Part shown: piece after piece, positions 1 to 6,504 of the stretch
Position numbering within the stretch: the stretch's first letter is position 1
Layout of the letters: each line of letters starts with the position of its first letter
Assembly (NCBI GenBank): GCA_027079365.1
Contig: JALWVW010000006.1
Coordinates: 1 to 9,096, forward strand
DNA length: 9,096 bases
Direction of reading: 5' to 3'
DNA from: Campylobacteraceae bacterium
GTDB lineage: Bacteria > Campylobacterota > Campylobacteria > Campylobacterales > Sulfurovaceae
The notes under the pieces: generated by a model
Told to the model about the DNA's origin: nothing
Databases searched by the model: none
Seen by the model: only the letters and a program-made list of their open reading frames with translations
Position numbers and translations under genes: made by a program

Positions 1-2
1 AC

Positions 3-416
3 ACCGATATCCTGCCTCTGCTACGCAATGCTATCGAGATGCTACAGGTCAGCTACCCCGACAGACCTATCACATTGGATGCACCCGACAGCCTCTCGAT
101 ACAGGCCGATGCCACGCTGATAGAGATCGCCCTGTCCAACCTCATCGAAAATGCACTCAAATATTCTGATGAGGCCATCACCATCACCGTCAATGCTCAA
201 AGTATTCAGGTTTCTGACAGAGGAATCGGCATCCCTCCTGACGAGATCAGCAAGATCAGCAAAAAGTTTTACCGTGTTTCAGGCAACAGCTGGGACAACT
301 CTATGGGTATCGGACTCTCTCTGGTCTCCCACATCGTCCAGCTACACAGCTTTGAGTTACAAGTGCAAAGCCAAATGGGCAAGGGCTCTATTTTTACTAT
401 TACTTTCTCCTCATGA
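3..416 (+). CDS. Sensor histidine kinase, C-terminal ATPase domain (5' end outside window)
   Basis: This is the catalytic end of a two-component sensor kinase, which would bind ATP and phosphorylate its own His in a domain left of the window. The reading frame is open from base 3 to a TGA at 414-416, so the gene is cut by the window edge and the Met codon at 39 is internal. The HATPase_c boxes appear in order: N box (NLIENALKYS), G1 box (DRGIGIPPDEI), F box (KKFYRV) and G2 box (NSMGIGLSLV), followed by the usual GKGSIFTITF ending. The F-to-G2 spacing is short, as in many OmpR-partner kinases. The input domain, membrane segments and phospho-acceptor His are not visible, so neither the signal nor the partner regulator can be named. 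The family call is secure. Confidence 0.93.
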   Translation, partial: TDILPLLRNAIEMLQVSYPDRPITLDAPDSLSIQADATLIEIALSNLIENALKYSDEAITITVNAQSIQVSDRGIGIPPDEISKISKKFYRVSGNSWDNSMGIGLSLVSHIVQLHSFELQVQSQMGKGSIFTITFSS

Positions 417-419
417 TCA
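405..419 (+). repeat. 15-bp repeat, copy 1
   Basis: TTCTCCTCATGATCA lies across the stop codon of the histidine kinase gene. An identical copy lies at 1722-1736, just after the rarD-like remnant. Together they bracket the block that carries the deaminase gene. A 15-mer match in 9 kb can occur by chance, so this is suggestive only. Confidence 0.5.
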
Positions 420-471
420 GAACGCAGCACTGGCTTCAGCCGGTCTCCAATATCTTTACATTTCTAAATAT

Positions 472-501
472 CGCATAGATGCGGCAATTTCATGCTATAC
501 T
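472..501 (+). promoter_or_regulatory. Promoter of the deaminase gene, with small dyad
   Basis: A TGC-TATACT extended -10 box lies at 493-501 (TATACT 496-501). No convincing -35 box is seen, which is common for sigma-70 promoters in Campylobacterota. Transcription would start at about 507-509, on the ATG at 508, so the mRNA may be leaderless. No Shine-Dalgarno sequence is properly spaced: the only AGG (504-506) ends 1 nt before the ATG. A short perfect inverted repeat, CGCAT-AG-ATGCG, sits at 472-483 just upstream of the -10 and could be an operator. Confidence 0.55.
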
Positions 502-507
502 TTAGGT

Positions 508-1557
508 ATGAAAACACTTATTCGCGCATTACCTAAAGCTGAGCTGCATCTGCATATAGAGGGTACACTTGAACCGAAACTCATGTTTCGACTGGCTGAA
601 AAAAATAGCGTCAACATCCCCTATGATACTGTAGAGGAGGTAGAAAGAGCCTATCAATTTACCTCTCTACAATCTTTTTTGGACATCTATTACAAAGGAG
701 CCCATGTCTTGATCACTGAAGAGGATTTTTTTGACCTTACCTGGGCATATCTTCTCAAATGCAAAGCGCAGCATATCGTACATACCGAAATCATGTTCGA
801 TCCTCAGACACATACCCAAAGAGGCATCACATTCCAGACTGTTGTCGCAGGGATAACGCGCGCATTGGAAGCGGGGAAAGAGGAGTTGAGGATCAGTTCT
901 TTTCTCATCATGAGTTTTCTTCGGCACCTCAGCCAGGAAGATGCTTTTACTACGCTCGCCGAAGCCCTGCCTTTCAAAGAACAGATCCTGGCAATAGGGC
1001 TTGACTCCAGTGAATTGGGGAACCCTCCTTCAAAATTTGAAGAAGTTTTTAAGGCAGCGAAACAACATGGCTTCAAATTGGTCGCCCATGCTGGAGAGGA
1101 AGGGGACAGTAGCTACATCTGGGAAGCTATCAGGCTCCTGAATGTTGACCGGATAGACCATGGAATCCGTTGCGATGAAGACAGAACACTGCTAGACTAT
1201 TTGGTAAATAGGCAGATTCCATTAACTGTCTGTCCTCTCTCAAATGTATCACTTCATACAGTCAAGGATCTTGCACACCACAATATACTCAAGCTCTTAA
1301 ATCGAGGACTACTTGTGACGGTCAACTCCGATGATCCTGCCTATTTTGGAGGGTACCTCAATGAAAATCTGGAAGCCCTCTCTGAAGGATTGGATATGCA
1401 GGCAAGCGAACTAAGGCATTTGGTAAAAAACAGTTTTAAGGCTTCATTTCTGAAGGAGGAAGAGAAAGAAACTTTTTATCAGAAGATTGATACCATATAC
1501 AAAGCACTGCTTCCTTCTGAATCTATTACCTCACCAGGCATATACCCAAATTCTTGA
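508..1557 (+). CDS. add: Adenine/adenosine deaminase family protein
   Basis: This is a zinc-dependent purine deaminase of the ADA superfamily, 349 aa, cytosolic. It would release ammonia from adenine (to hypoxanthine) or adenosine (to inosine) in purine salvage. Metal and active-site residues are in place: HLH at H14 and H16, HAGEE with H194 and catalytic E197, DHG with H218, and SDDP with D275 and D276. The segments ALPKAELHLHIEGTLEP, FDPQTHTQRGI, GLDSSE and TVCPLSN match the bacterial subgroup characterised as adenine deaminases, so adenine is the likelier substrate even though such genes are often named add. The ATG at 508 is chosen because it begins the conserved N-terminus; the frame is open further upstream, but that sequence is not family-like. 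The last 12-15 residues do not look like the family and are read out of frame from a transporter gene remnant. The gene has its own promoter. Confidence 0.93.
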   Translation: MKTLIRALPKAELHLHIEGTLEPKLMFRLAEKNSVNIPYDTVEEVERAYQFTSLQSFLDIYYKGAHVLITEEDFFDLTWAYLLKCKAQHIVHTEIMFDPQTHTQRGITFQTVVAGITRALEAGKEELRISSFLIMSFLRHLSQEDAFTTLAEALPFKEQILAIGLDSSELGNPPSKFEEVFKAAKQHGFKLVAHAGEEGDSSYIWEAIRLLNVDRIDHGIRCDEDRTLLDYLVNRQIPLTVCPLSNVSLHTVKDLAHHNILKLLNRGLLVTVNSDDPAYFGGYLNENLEALSEGLDMQASELRHLVKNSFKASFLKEEEKETFYQKIDTIYKALLPSESITSPGIYPNS

Positions 1558-1719
1558 TCCGGTGTTGCCTTTCTTGTGCACGTGCTGGCCTATGGCGAGA
1601 CCATCACTGCTTCAATGCTTCTGGCCTGTGTGTCGATCTAGATCGCTCTGCTTCTCTATGCCCAGGATTCAGAAAAGGCCAATGAAAACAGATGGGTACA
1701 GGCTCCACACTTGAAATAA
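1520..1719 (+). pseudogene. rarD: rarD-like (EamA/DMT transporter) 3' remnant
   Basis: This is a decayed C-terminal piece of a RarD-type EamA permease. In one frame (up to about 1576) it reads YTQILDPVLPFL. After a 1-nt frameshift at about 1570-1578 it continues as FLVHVLAYGETITASMLL and then ACVSI-stop-IALLLYAQDS, ending at TAA 1717-1719. From memory of E. coli RarD, this lines up without gaps against QYIGPTLMFLLAV, FYGEK and FIWVALAIF. The in-frame TAG (1639-1641) falls exactly on the conserved Trp of FIW, consistent with TGG to TAG. Only about 65 of some 290 codons remain. The fragment overlaps the last 12 or so codons of the deaminase gene, which implies a deletion junction near 1500-1525. 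The symbol is by resemblance only. Confidence 0.7.
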
Positions 1720-1721
1720 TC

Positions 1722-1736
1722 TTCTCCTCATGATCA
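1722..1736 (+). repeat. 15-bp repeat, copy 2
   Basis: This is the exact second copy of TTCTCCTCATGATCA (first copy at 405-419). It lies 2 nt after the TAA of the rarD-like remnant and overlaps the left arm of the dyad upstream of amt. Confidence 0.5.
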
Positions 1737-1794
1737 AAATAATTGTTATTGACTACAAATAATTTTGATATACTTTTTCATTCAATTGTGGAGG
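1733..1794 (+). promoter_or_regulatory. amt promoter, dyad and ribosome binding site
   Basis: An extended -10 box, TGA-TATACT, occupies 1766-1774. A TTGACT at 1749-1754 is only 14 bp upstream, too close for a normal -35. A perfect 8-bp inverted repeat, ATCAAAAT (1733-1740) and ATTTTGAT (1762-1769), flanks the -35 region and overlaps the -10, so it could be an operator. Transcription would start near 1781, giving a leader of about 19 nt with GGAGG at 1790-1794, 5 nt before the ATG. I see no -24/-12 sigma-54 element, unlike the enterobacterial glnK-amtB promoter. Confidence 0.6.
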
Positions 1795-1799
1795 TTTAG

Positions 1800-2975
1800 A
1801 TGGAAATCAATTATGTGATCGATACTTTTTTCTCGATATTTACGATGGTGCTGATCATCTTGATGGTACCAGGATTTGCGATGCTGGAGGCTGGACTGGT
1901 AAGAACCAAGAATGTCACTTCAGTGCTGACAGTCAATGTCATGATCTATGCATTAGCATCGATGTCCTTTCTGCTGATTGGCTACACCTATGCCTTTGGC
2001 GGCTGGGACCATCAAGACAGTATCAACAAGTACGCTTTCTTTCTCTTTCAGATGGCGTTTGTCGGTAAGGTAGTCAATATCATGAGTGGCGGGGTCAGTG
2101 AACGATCACGCATCCTGCCGTTAGCACTCTTCACGATCGTGGTGGGAGCATTTCTTTATCCCACGATCGTAAACATCACTTGGGGAGCCAACTTCCTCAG
2201 CGGCACAGTGCTGGATATCTCTGCGATGCACGACCTTGCAGGCTCTACGGTCATCCACTCTACAGGTGGCTGGGCACTGCTGGCTGCGATCCTCATCATG
2301 GGACCGAGACGGGGAAGATACAAAAAAAGTGGTGCCATTCAGGCCATCCCTGCCTCCAGCATCCCACTGGTTACGTTGGGTGCCTTCCTGCTCTGGATCG
2401 GCTGGTTTGGGTTTAATGGTGGCTCTGTGGGTGCGATCTCATCTAGAGAAAATGCCGATGCAGTCGCACTTACTATTATGAATACCAATACAGCGGGTCT
2501 TGCAGGTGCCATTACAGGATGGCTACTCACCTACTTCCGTTATAAGAAATTCGATATCACTATGATCCTCAACGGTGCACTGGGAGGACTCGTAGCGATC
2601 ACTGCAGGGCCTGACCTTTATGATATCTATACACCGATCCTTATCGGTGCGATCGGCGGGACACTGGTGGTGCTGTTTGTACCACTATTTGACAAACTCC
2701 GTATGGATGACCCTGTTGGTGCTCTCTCCGTACACTTGGTCAATGGTATCTGGGGTACATTGGCAGTCGGCATCTTCACCTCAGATGTGAGCCTCATGAC
2801 CCAACTCAAAGGGGTTGTGGTCGTAGGTGCTATCGTTTTCCCGCTAGCATATGTAATTATCTTTACAATCAATAAATTCTTCTCTCTACGCGCTGCTGAC
2901 GATGAGCAGCAAGAGGGAATCGACTATGTAGAATGTGGTATGGAAGCCTACCCAGAATTCAAACGAAGTATCTAA
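1800..2975 (+). CDS. amt: Ammonium transporter (Amt family)
   Basis: This is an inner-membrane ammonium channel, normally a homotrimer with about 11 membrane helices per subunit; 391 aa is a usual length. Family landmarks run in order: MLEAGLVRTKN near the N-terminus, GGVSERSRI, DLAGSTVIH, WFGFNGGS, GALGGLVAITAG and DDPVGALSVHLVNGIWGT. The pore twin histidines are H153 (in STVIHSTGG) and H312 (in LSVHLVNG). The C-terminal tail (CGMEAYPEFKRSI) is the cytoplasmic stretch that PII proteins act on in this family, and a PII gene follows 79 nt downstream. It imports ammonium for assimilation and is probably closed by non-uridylylated GlnK when nitrogen is plentiful. The ATG has a strong ribosome binding site 5 nt upstream. 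No N-terminal sensor or histidine kinase fusion is present. Confidence 0.96.
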   Translation: MEINYVIDTFFSIFTMVLIILMVPGFAMLEAGLVRTKNVTSVLTVNVMIYALASMSFLLIGYTYAFGGWDHQDSINKYAFFLFQMAFVGKVVNIMSGGVSERSRILPLALFTIVVGAFLYPTIVNITWGANFLSGTVLDISAMHDLAGSTVIHSTGGWALLAAILIMGPRRGRYKKSGAIQAIPASSIPLVTLGAFLLWIGWFGFNGGSVGAISSRENADAVALTIMNTNTAGLAGAITGWLLTYFRYKKFDITMILNGALGGLVAITAGPDLYDIYTPILIGAIGGTLVVLFVPLFDKLRMDDPVGALSVHLVNGIWGTLAVGIFTSDVSLMTQLKGVVVVGAIVFPLAYVIIFTINKFFSLRAADDEQQEGIDYVECGMEAYPEFKRSI

Positions 2976-2985
2976 CTGTACTGCC

Positions 2986-3050
2986 TTGCCCTCTATTTTT
3001 AATGGGCAATGGGTATAATACAACTTTAGGGTACCTCGAATAACAGGAGA
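2986..3050 (+). promoter_or_regulatory. amt-glnK intergenic hairpin, glnK promoter and RBS
   Basis: The 79-nt gap after amt holds a small inverted repeat, TTGCCC (2986-2991) and GGGCAA (3004-3009), with a 12-nt loop. A consensus -10 box, TATAAT, follows at 3014-3019. AGGAGA at 3045-3050 is the ribosome binding site, 4-5 nt before the ATG. The hairpin has no T-tract directly after it, so it is not a typical terminator. It may stabilise the mRNA, or act as an operator overlapping the -35 region. glnK could be made both from amt read-through and from this promoter. Confidence 0.5.
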
Positions 3051-3054
3051 AAAT

Positions 3055-3396
3055 ATGAAAAAAATAGAAGCAGTCATCAAGCCATTTAAACTGGAAGATG
3101 TCAAAGAAGCACTCGTAGCCGCAGGGATAGAGGGAATGACTATCTCCGAAGTCAAGGGCTACGGCAGACAGGCAGGACACTCAGAGCTCTACAGAGGGGC
3201 AGAGTATGTGGTGGAGTTTCTCCCCAAAGTCAAGGTAGAGGTTGTCGTCAGCAGCAGCAAATATGCCGATATCGCCATCGATGCGATCCGCAAAGCTGCC
3301 TACACCGGAAAAATCGGGGACGGCAAGATCTTTGTCAGCGATATCTCTCACACGGTACGCATCAGAACCGGGGAAGAAAACGAAGAGGCACTCTAG
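3055..3396 (+). CDS. glnK: Nitrogen regulatory protein P-II (GlnK/GlnB type)
   Basis: This is a trimeric cytosolic PII signal protein that senses 2-oxoglutarate and ATP/ADP. It is 113 aa, the usual size. The N-terminus (MKKIEAVIKPFKLEDVKEAL), the T-loop motif YRGAEY with Tyr51 (the uridylylation site in proteobacterial PII proteins), the following VEFLPKVKVEVVV strand and the B-loop TGKIGDGKIFV are all intact. Its position directly after amt points to the GlnK role of plugging the ammonium channel, although sequence alone does not separate GlnK from GlnB. Whether Tyr51 is modified depends on a GlnD enzyme not seen here. It starts at an ATG with AGGAG 5 nt upstream and is probably expressed with amt as well as from its own -10 box. 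Confidence 0.95.
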   Translation: MKKIEAVIKPFKLEDVKEALVAAGIEGMTISEVKGYGRQAGHSELYRGAEYVVEFLPKVKVEVVVSSSKYADIAIDAIRKAAYTGKIGDGKIFVSDISHTVRIRTGEENEEAL

Positions 3397-3456
3397 GTCT
3401 CTTCTCATTCACCTATTCTACTCTTCTTTACTTCAAAATTAAAAAATAAAACTATT

Positions 3457-3515
3457 TTGTCACTATTTTCGTCTGCTTTATGTTATACTTCCTGTTACTC
3501 AAAACAATAAAGGAG
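3457..3515 (+). promoter_or_regulatory. Promoter and RBS of the tctCBA operon
   Basis: An extended -10 box, TGT-TATACT, lies at 3481-3489. TTGTCA (3457-3462) resembles a -35, but the 21-bp spacing is long, so the promoter probably relies on the extended -10. The leader would start near 3496 and carries AGGAG at 3511-3515, 5 nt before the ATG. Upstream DNA (3431-3460) is very AT-rich and includes a CAAAAT (3434-3439)/ATTTTG (3454-3459) dyad. Confidence 0.55.
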
Positions 3516-3520
3516 AAGAG

Positions 3521-4459
3521 ATGAAAAAAGTTCTTTCGACACTTGCACTTTGTGCAGCAATGACCATAGGTGCCTCAGCAGGCTATCCAAGTAAGACCAT
3601 CAAACTGATTGTGCCCTCCAAGGCAGGTGGCTCTACTGACACTACAGCCAGACTCTTTATCGATACTGCCAAAAAGTACTGGAAAGGTGCAGACTTTATT
3701 GTCGTCAACAAGCCGGGTGCAGGCGGACTGATAGGTTTTGCCTATGAACAGAGACAGAAGCCTGACGGCTACACCTTCGGACTTATGTTTACCCCTCAGT
3801 TTGTAGCCCATATCGTCTCCAAGAAAGCCAAATACACCCTTGATGACTTTAACATCATCGGCAATATTGCCCAAGACCCAGGTATTGTAGTGGTCAATGC
3901 ATCGAGTGAAGTAAAAACACTGGATGACCTCGTCAAGCTTGCTAAAGCCAAAAAAATCACTGCAGCCGTCAATGGTATCGGCAGTGATGATTTCCTTGCA
4001 GCCAAGCAGTTTGAAGCACAAACCGGCGTCTCTTTCAATCTGCTTCCCACCAAAGGTTCTACAGAACAAAAAACAGCTATTCTCGGCAATCATGTTGAAG
4101 TCGCTTTTATGAACCTTTCACAAATGCTTGCAAATCACAAAGCCGGCAAGGTAAGAATTATCGCTATCCTCGACAAAAAGAGAGCTGATGTCGCACCTGA
4201 TATCCCTACTTCCGTCGAGCAGAAATACAATGTGCTCATGACAGCAACCAGAGGCATGCTCGTCCGAAAAGAGGTCAAAAAAGAGATCGCGGACAAGATC
4301 AGTGACCTCTATATGAAAGTGGTCAAAGACCCAGGATTCCAAGAGAAGGCAAAGAAGAGCTTCATCTTCCTCGATCCACGCCCGGGTGCAGAGTACAAGA
4401 GTTATCTAGAAGGACTTCAAGCAGATACACAAAAAGTATTTGACAAAACCCCTTGGTAA
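3521..4459 (+). CDS. tctC: TTT transporter substrate-binding protein (TctC/Bug family)
   Basis: This is the periplasmic binding protein of a tripartite tricarboxylate transporter. It captures a small carboxylate or related solute and delivers it to the TctAB membrane complex. At 312 aa it has the usual family length. Residues 1-20 form a Sec signal peptide, with likely cleavage after ASA before GYPSK. Cys11 is not in a lipobox (the residue before it is Leu), so this is not a lipoprotein. The mature start YPSKTIKLIVPSKAGGSTD with TTARL is the Bug-family hallmark, followed by VVNKPGAGG and PDGYTFG. The ligand cannot be read from sequence, since family members bind citrate, other di- and tricarboxylates, aromatic acids, nicotinate and more. 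It is the first gene of the operon; tctB begins 6 nt after its stop. Confidence 0.93.
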   Translation: MKKVLSTLALCAAMTIGASAGYPSKTIKLIVPSKAGGSTDTTARLFIDTAKKYWKGADFIVVNKPGAGGLIGFAYEQRQKPDGYTFGLMFTPQFVAHIVSKKAKYTLDDFNIIGNIAQDPGIVVVNASSEVKTLDDLVKLAKAKKITAAVNGIGSDDFLAAKQFEAQTGVSFNLLPTKGSTEQKTAILGNHVEVAFMNLSQMLANHKAGKVRIIAILDKKRADVAPDIPTSVEQKYNVLMTATRGMLVRKEVKKEIADKISDLYMKVVKDPGFQEKAKKSFIFLDPRPGAEYKSYLEGLQADTQKVFDKTPW

Positions 4460-4465
4460 ATACCT

Positions 4466-4936
4466 ATGCTGCAAAGAAAGTATATAGAGATCGCGATTGG
4501 CCTCTTCTTTGTTCTTCTTGCTGTACTCCTTTATGGGAGTGCAGACACGGTCAACCAAGCTGTAAGCAAGGCATCTACAGACAGTACTTCAACCTATGTC
4601 AATACCTTGGCTATCGTGCTAGGTATTGCAGCTAGCATTGAACTCACCATGAGCATTCTCTCAAGCCCTACAGTCATAGAGTTTAGCAAAAACCCCCTCA
4701 AATTCACCTCACTGATCTTCTTGTTGATCGCCTATGTATGGGGTATGGAGTATATTGGGTTTGTTTTGGCTACACTGATATTTTTGCCTGCAACCATGAA
4801 GATGATGGGGTACGAGAGCCTGATCAAATCCTTGATTATCTCTGCTGGCATCACCCTCTTTGTCTACATGCTCTTTCAGGTAGGGTTTGAGATTCTGCTT
4901 CCTGAACCCACACTTTTTGAAGGATTTTTATCATGA
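4466..4936 (+). CDS. tctB: TTT transporter small membrane subunit (TctB family)
   Basis: This is the small permease subunit of the TTT system, 156 aa. Hydrophobic stretches at about residues 7-24, 44-65, 78-105 and 115-147 fit the four-helix plan of TctB. TctB proteins are poorly conserved, so the call rests on size, topology and position between tctC and tctA. The ATG lies 6 nt after the tctC TAA and in the same frame, with no recognisable Shine-Dalgarno sequence, so translation is probably coupled to tctC. Its TGA overlaps the tctA start codon (ATGA at 4933-4936). Confidence 0.87.
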   Translation: MLQRKYIEIAIGLFFVLLAVLLYGSADTVNQAVSKASTDSTSTYVNTLAIVLGIAASIELTMSILSSPTVIEFSKNPLKFTSLIFLLIAYVWGMEYIGFVLATLIFLPATMKMMGYESLIKSLIISAGITLFVYMLFQVGFEILLPEPTLFEGFLS

Positions 4937-6423
4937 TTTTGCTCGATGCATTACAAGCAGTGATGACAGTGGATGCGCTTTTTGCCATTTTTGTCGGTAC
5001 TGTTTCGGGTATTATTATTGGAGGTATGCCAGGACTGACTGCCACGATGGCGGTGGCACTGCTGATCCCTATCACCTTCTCTTTTACGCCGCTTATCGGT
5101 CTGTCCATCATGGGAGGGGTCTATGCCGGAGCCATGTATGGAGGCTCTATCCCTGCCATACTGCTCTCCACCCCCGGGACTCCTGCTGCTGCTGCTACAG
5201 CCATAGAGGGTTATCCCCTCACCCAGCAGGGGAAAGGTGGGCTCGCACTCAAAGTCTCGGTAGTAGCCAGTTTTGTTGGTGGCACTTTCTCGGTATTCGT
5301 GCTACTAGCAATTGCTCCTATTTTGGCTGATTTTGCACTCAAGTTTGGGCCTGCAGAGTACTTCTTGCTCGCGCTTATGGGATTGACAGGCGTCGTCTCT
5401 GTCGCTACTGGCGGACTGGCCAAAGGCATCATCTCCGGGCTTATCGGTCTGATCATCGCCTTGATCGGTACGGATCCCATGACGGGGATGACCCGTTATG
5501 ACTTTGGTATGGTTGAGCTGTATGAAGGTGTCTCCTTCATGCCTGCGCTCATAGGTATGTTCTCCATCACACAAATGCTTGCGTTGACGAGCGAAAAAAG
5601 TATCTCCAATAGTGATGTGGATCTCAAAAGTATCAAGCGTGATAAAATGCCCAAAGGAATATGGCCTTTCATCGCATTTGGTACAGGTGTAGGTACTGTG
5701 GTAGGGATCATCCCCGGAGAAGGCGCGACTATTGCTGCGTTTCTCTCCTATAATGTTGCCAAAGCCAAGTCCAAATTGAAGCACCTGTTTGGAAAAGGAA
5801 ACCCAGAAGGAATCGCCGCTGCAGAAGCTGGAAACAATGCCTGTGTCGGAGGATCTCTCGTGCCACTCTTGACCTTGGGAGTCCCAGGCAATACAGTCTC
5901 TGCTGCACTGATGGGTGGATTGATGATACAGGGACTCATCCCTGGTCCAGAGCTCTTTACCAAGCATGCGGTGATCACCTATGGATTTATCTTGTCACTC
6001 TTTATTGCCAATATCGTCTTTTTGGTCATTGGTCTCTTCTTTGCCCCCTACTTTGCAAAGATTGCCAAGATCCCCACCTCTATACTCGTAGCCGCTATCA
6101 GTGTATTTGCCATCATCGGCTCCTATTCGATCAACAACTCTATGTTTGATGTCTGGCTCATGCTGCTGTTTGCTTTTAGTGGATTTTTTCTTGATAAGCT
6201 CGGCTTCTCTCTTAGTGCCATCATCTTAGGGATGATTCTAGGGCCCATTGCCGAAAACGGCTTTACACAGGCGATGACGATCTCTGCGGGAGACAGTTCA
6301 ATCTTTTTCGCCTCCACAATAGCCAAGATACTCTGGGCTATCACGATCATTCTACTCATTCAGCCACTCTTTACGCACTATAAAGATAGGCGACAAAGAG
6401 CCAAAGCCATGAGAGCAGAGTAA
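4933..6423 (+). CDS. tctA: TTT transporter large membrane subunit (TctA family)
   Basis: This is the main permease of the TTT uptake system, an ion-coupled secondary transporter with about 12 membrane helices; 496 aa is typical. Signature segments are present: GGMPGLTATMA (about residues 30-40), AGAMYGGSIPAILLSTPG (65-82), EGYPLTQQGKGGLAL (92-106), IIPGEGATIAAFLSY (from 259), NPEGIAAAEAGNNA (from 290) and GVPGN (316-320). The family contains two related halves, each with a PG-containing loop. The ATG overlaps the tctB stop by 4 nt and has AAGGA at 4920-4924, 8 nt upstream. It ends the operon; no clear rho-independent terminator follows, only 81 nt to the next start. Confidence 0.95.
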   Translation: MILLDALQAVMTVDALFAIFVGTVSGIIIGGMPGLTATMAVALLIPITFSFTPLIGLSIMGGVYAGAMYGGSIPAILLSTPGTPAAAATAIEGYPLTQQGKGGLALKVSVVASFVGGTFSVFVLLAIAPILADFALKFGPAEYFLLALMGLTGVVSVATGGLAKGIISGLIGLIIALIGTDPMTGMTRYDFGMVELYEGVSFMPALIGMFSITQMLALTSEKSISNSDVDLKSIKRDKMPKGIWPFIAFGTGVGTVVGIIPGEGATIAAFLSYNVAKAKSKLKHLFGKGNPEGIAAAEAGNNACVGGSLVPLLTLGVPGNTVSAALMGGLMIQGLIPGPELFTKHAVITYGFILSLFIANIVFLVIGLFFAPYFAKIAKIPTSILVAAISVFAIIGSYSINNSMFDVWLMLLFAFSGFFLDKLGFSLSAIILGMILGPIAENGFTQAMTISAGDSSIFFASTIAKILWAITIILLIQPLFTHYKDRRQRAKAMRAE

Positions 6424-6459
6424 CCTCTCTCTCATTGAATAACATTAAGACTCATTAAT

Positions 6460-6495
6460 CCTTTTTTCTGTATCATTCACAATATAGAAAAAAGG
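6460..6495 (+). promoter_or_regulatory. Dyad over the promoter and RBS of the DUF4405 gene
   Basis: CCTTTTTTCTGTAT (6460-6473) pairs with ATATAGAAAAAAGG (6482-6495) to give a 14-bp stem with one G-U pair and an 8-nt loop. The outer 10 bp are perfect. A likely -10 box, TATCAT (6471-6476), is inside it, and the right arm ends with the AAGG ribosome binding site, 9 nt before the ATG. It could be an operator. If transcription starts further upstream, it could instead be an RNA hairpin hiding the ribosome binding site. It lacks a GC-rich stem followed by T residues, so it is not a standard terminator. Confidence 0.55.
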
Positions 6496-6504
6496 CTCCC
6501 CCTC

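Noticed and set aside
151..507. Upstream extension of the deaminase frame to 151
   Set aside because: This part overlaps the kinase gene in another frame and has no deaminase-like sequence. The family N-terminus begins at 508.
3382..3404. GAAGAG/CTCTTC hairpin over the glnK stop codon as a terminator
   Set aside because: The stem is only 6 bp with an 11-nt loop and is not followed by a run of T, so it is too weak to call.
3551..3556. Cys11 of TctC as a lipoprotein lipobox
   Set aside because: The residue before Cys is Leu, which does not fit the lipobox. A standard signal peptidase I site (ASA) follows instead.
3575..4093. Minus-strand open frame of 172 codons inside tctC
   Set aside because: It is a shadow of the binding-protein gene with no family resemblance.
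5305..5967. Long minus-strand open frame (220 codons) inside tctA
   Set aside because: It is antisense to a strongly conserved permease gene, its composition is not protein-like (rich in Cys, His, Ser and Asp), and it has no ribosome binding site or recognisable domain.
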